Below, piece after piece: positions 21,788 to 22,571 of a stretch of DNA of 22,571 nt. A program made the position numbers and the translations under genes. The stretch lies in the NCBI GenBank assembly GCA_902475445.1, contig CABRZN010000016.1:1-22571 (forward strand), read 5' to 3'. The DNA is from an uncultured Collinsella sp. Lineage in GTDB: Bacteria > Actinomycetota > Coriobacteriia > Coriobacteriales > Coriobacteriaceae. The notes beneath the pieces were generated by a model that saw only the letters and a program-made list of their open reading frames with translations, had not been told where the DNA came from and did no database searches. The first letter of the stretch is position 1; the number at the start of each line of letters is the position of its first letter.

Positions 21788-22273
21788 TCATTCGAGGCTG
21801 CTCCAAGTTTTTCCATTATCGGTTGAATAGGAATCGAGCTTTCCGTCTCCATCGTTATCCACGGCTTTGTTGCCATTGCCGTCAGCAATTGCTCCAGTTC
21901 CATCAGCATTTTTATGAATGGCGTACTCCCCATCGGTGTCGATATAGTCTGTACCACCGTCTTCCGAGTCAGACTTTAGATACGTTTTGCCGTCATCCGT
22001 ATCAACCCAATCGTCCTCATCTAATAATGTGCTCGATGATGAGCTGGAGTGAGAAGAATAATCATCATCGTCATCGTAGCCCTCATCATCTTCGTCATAG
22101 GCGGCAGAAGAAGAGGAACTTGACGGATTATTGAAAGACTCCAATGTGCTAGCACAGCTGGTGATGCATAGGGCGCAAAGAGTGAAGGCGGCGAGCAAAA
22201 GCAGCTGTGCCTTTATAAAGCGCGTCGCAAACTTCGCGCTTTCACTTTCGGTGTCAGTGTTTTCGTCCGTCAT
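21788..22273 (-). CDS. Asp/Ser-rich lipoprotein with a calcium-binding-like repeat
   Basis: The 161-residue product has a 20-residue charged N-terminus, a hydrophobic segment ending in a lipobox (LCALCITSC, lipid Cys40) and a low-complexity region of Ser and Asp/Glu runs (SSSSSS, DEDDEGYDDDDDY). The C-terminal part has DTDDGKTYLKS, HKNADGTGAIADGNGNKAVDNDGDGKLDSY, whose DNDGDGKLD matches the EF-hand or dockerin-type calcium loop. It is probably a cell-surface spacer or Ca-binding protein. ATG 22273 is preferred (nine bases after AAGGG); ATG 22282 sits directly on that motif. The preceding gene stops only four bases before 22282, so the two are translationally linked. Confidence 0.7.
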   Translation of the reverse strand: MTDENTDTESESAKFATRFIKAQLLLLAAFTLCALCITSCASTLESFNNPSSSSSSAAYDEDDEGYDDDDDYSSHSSSSSSTLLDEDDWVDTDDGKTYLKSDSEDGGTDYIDTDGEYAIHKNADGTGAIADGNGNKAVDNDGDGKLDSYSTDNGKTWSSLE

Positions 22274-22285
22274 GGGTGTCATCCC

Positions 22286-22498
22286 TTACGCATCGTAGTC
22301 TTCGCGGAATCCACAGTTCTGGCAGTAGTACGTCTTTTTCTTCTTTCCAAGTGCTCCGCCCACGAGGCCAATGGGGCCTAAAAGCAGGCCTCCAGCAGCG
22401 GCTTTTCCCACGCTGAAACCTTTATTAGATTCTCCCGTACATTTCCAGCCTGCGCGTTCTCCGCAAGATGGGCATTGTGCTGGTGCTTTGTTTGCCAT
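22286..22498 (-). CDS. Small zinc-ribbon protein with a glycine-rich hydrophobic centre
   Basis: The 70-residue product has CPSC near the N-terminus (Cys9, Cys12) and CQNC near the C-terminus (Cys58, Cys61), a split four-cysteine zinc ribbon. Between them is a glycine-rich hydrophobic stretch (KAAAGGLLLGPIGLVGGALGKKKK). The layout resembles small proteins of unknown function with a zinc ribbon and a glycine-zipper segment that could insert into the membrane. ATG 22498 is preferred (nine bases after AAGG); an in-frame ATG 22507 abuts the binding site. It is the first gene seen of the minus-strand envelope cluster. The sequence 22508-22571 upstream shows no firm gene. Confidence 0.7.
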   Translation of the reverse strand: MANKAPAQCPSCGERAGWKCTGESNKGFSVGKAAAGGLLLGPIGLVGGALGKKKKTYYCQNCGFREDYDA

Positions 22499-22571
22499 AA
22501 AAATCATCCTTCCATTGGCGTGACGGAAACTGCGGAAGGAGGCTCATCCGAAGTGCGGAATGTGCAGCACG

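Overview
The window looks like a chromosomal segment of a high-GC anaerobic actinobacterium, most likely a Collinsella-type member of the Coriobacteriia. This is inferred from the GC-rich core genes, the AAGGAG-type ribosome binding sites, the gene repertoire and the GGGACAGTCCC-type intergenic palindrome; no rRNA or marker gene is present to prove it. About the first 13.8 kb is GC-rich and reads as ordinary core chromosome. The remaining ~8.7 kb is visibly AT-richer, uses different codons, carries recombinase genes and is mostly made of uncharacterised envelope proteins, so it is accessory DNA.

Core part, left to right: a Tex-type RNA-binding protein (minus). A leftward set of SDR dehydrogenase, OFA-type MFS transporter and Gfo/Idh/MocA oxidoreductase, ended by a strong terminator, with a divergent LysR regulator; together these look like a small substrate uptake and oxidation locus. 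A convergent terminator and a 37-bp perfect inverted repeat follow. Next is a translationally coupled minus-strand operon of a MarR repressor and two half-transporters forming a heterodimeric ABC exporter, whose promoter -10 element overlaps a MarR-type dyad. Then come a rightward pyridoxal/pyridoxamine kinase coupled to a Cys-rich TIGR04076-like protein, a shared bidirectional terminator, and a leftward low-molecular-weight tyrosine phosphatase.

Accessory part: a Tn916-type tyrosine integrase (minus) whose stop codon lies inside an 18-bp sequence repeated exactly at 11722-11739. A third, shorter copy lies at 18326-18336. The two copies that bracket 14.0-18.3 kb predict a joined circular site whose 20-bp centre is identical to the copy at 11.7 kb. 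Inside this interval are a secreted zinc-ribbon-containing protein of unknown function, a ~750-base gene-free region with nested inverted repeats and a ribosome-binding-site-sequestering hairpin, and a serine recombinase with res-like repeats upstream. Right of it are an AT-rich region with three regularly spaced GTGACAAAT repeats, a TTG-initiated hypothetical gene, and a minus-strand cluster of four envelope proteins (zinc-ribbon glycine-rich protein, Asp/Ser-rich lipoprotein, second lipoprotein, coiled-coil membrane protein with a C-terminal Cys/His motif).

The most interesting signals are the three-way att arrangement, the structured leader at 16829-17067 and the four-gene envelope cluster. 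None matches a characterised system that I can name from sequence alone.
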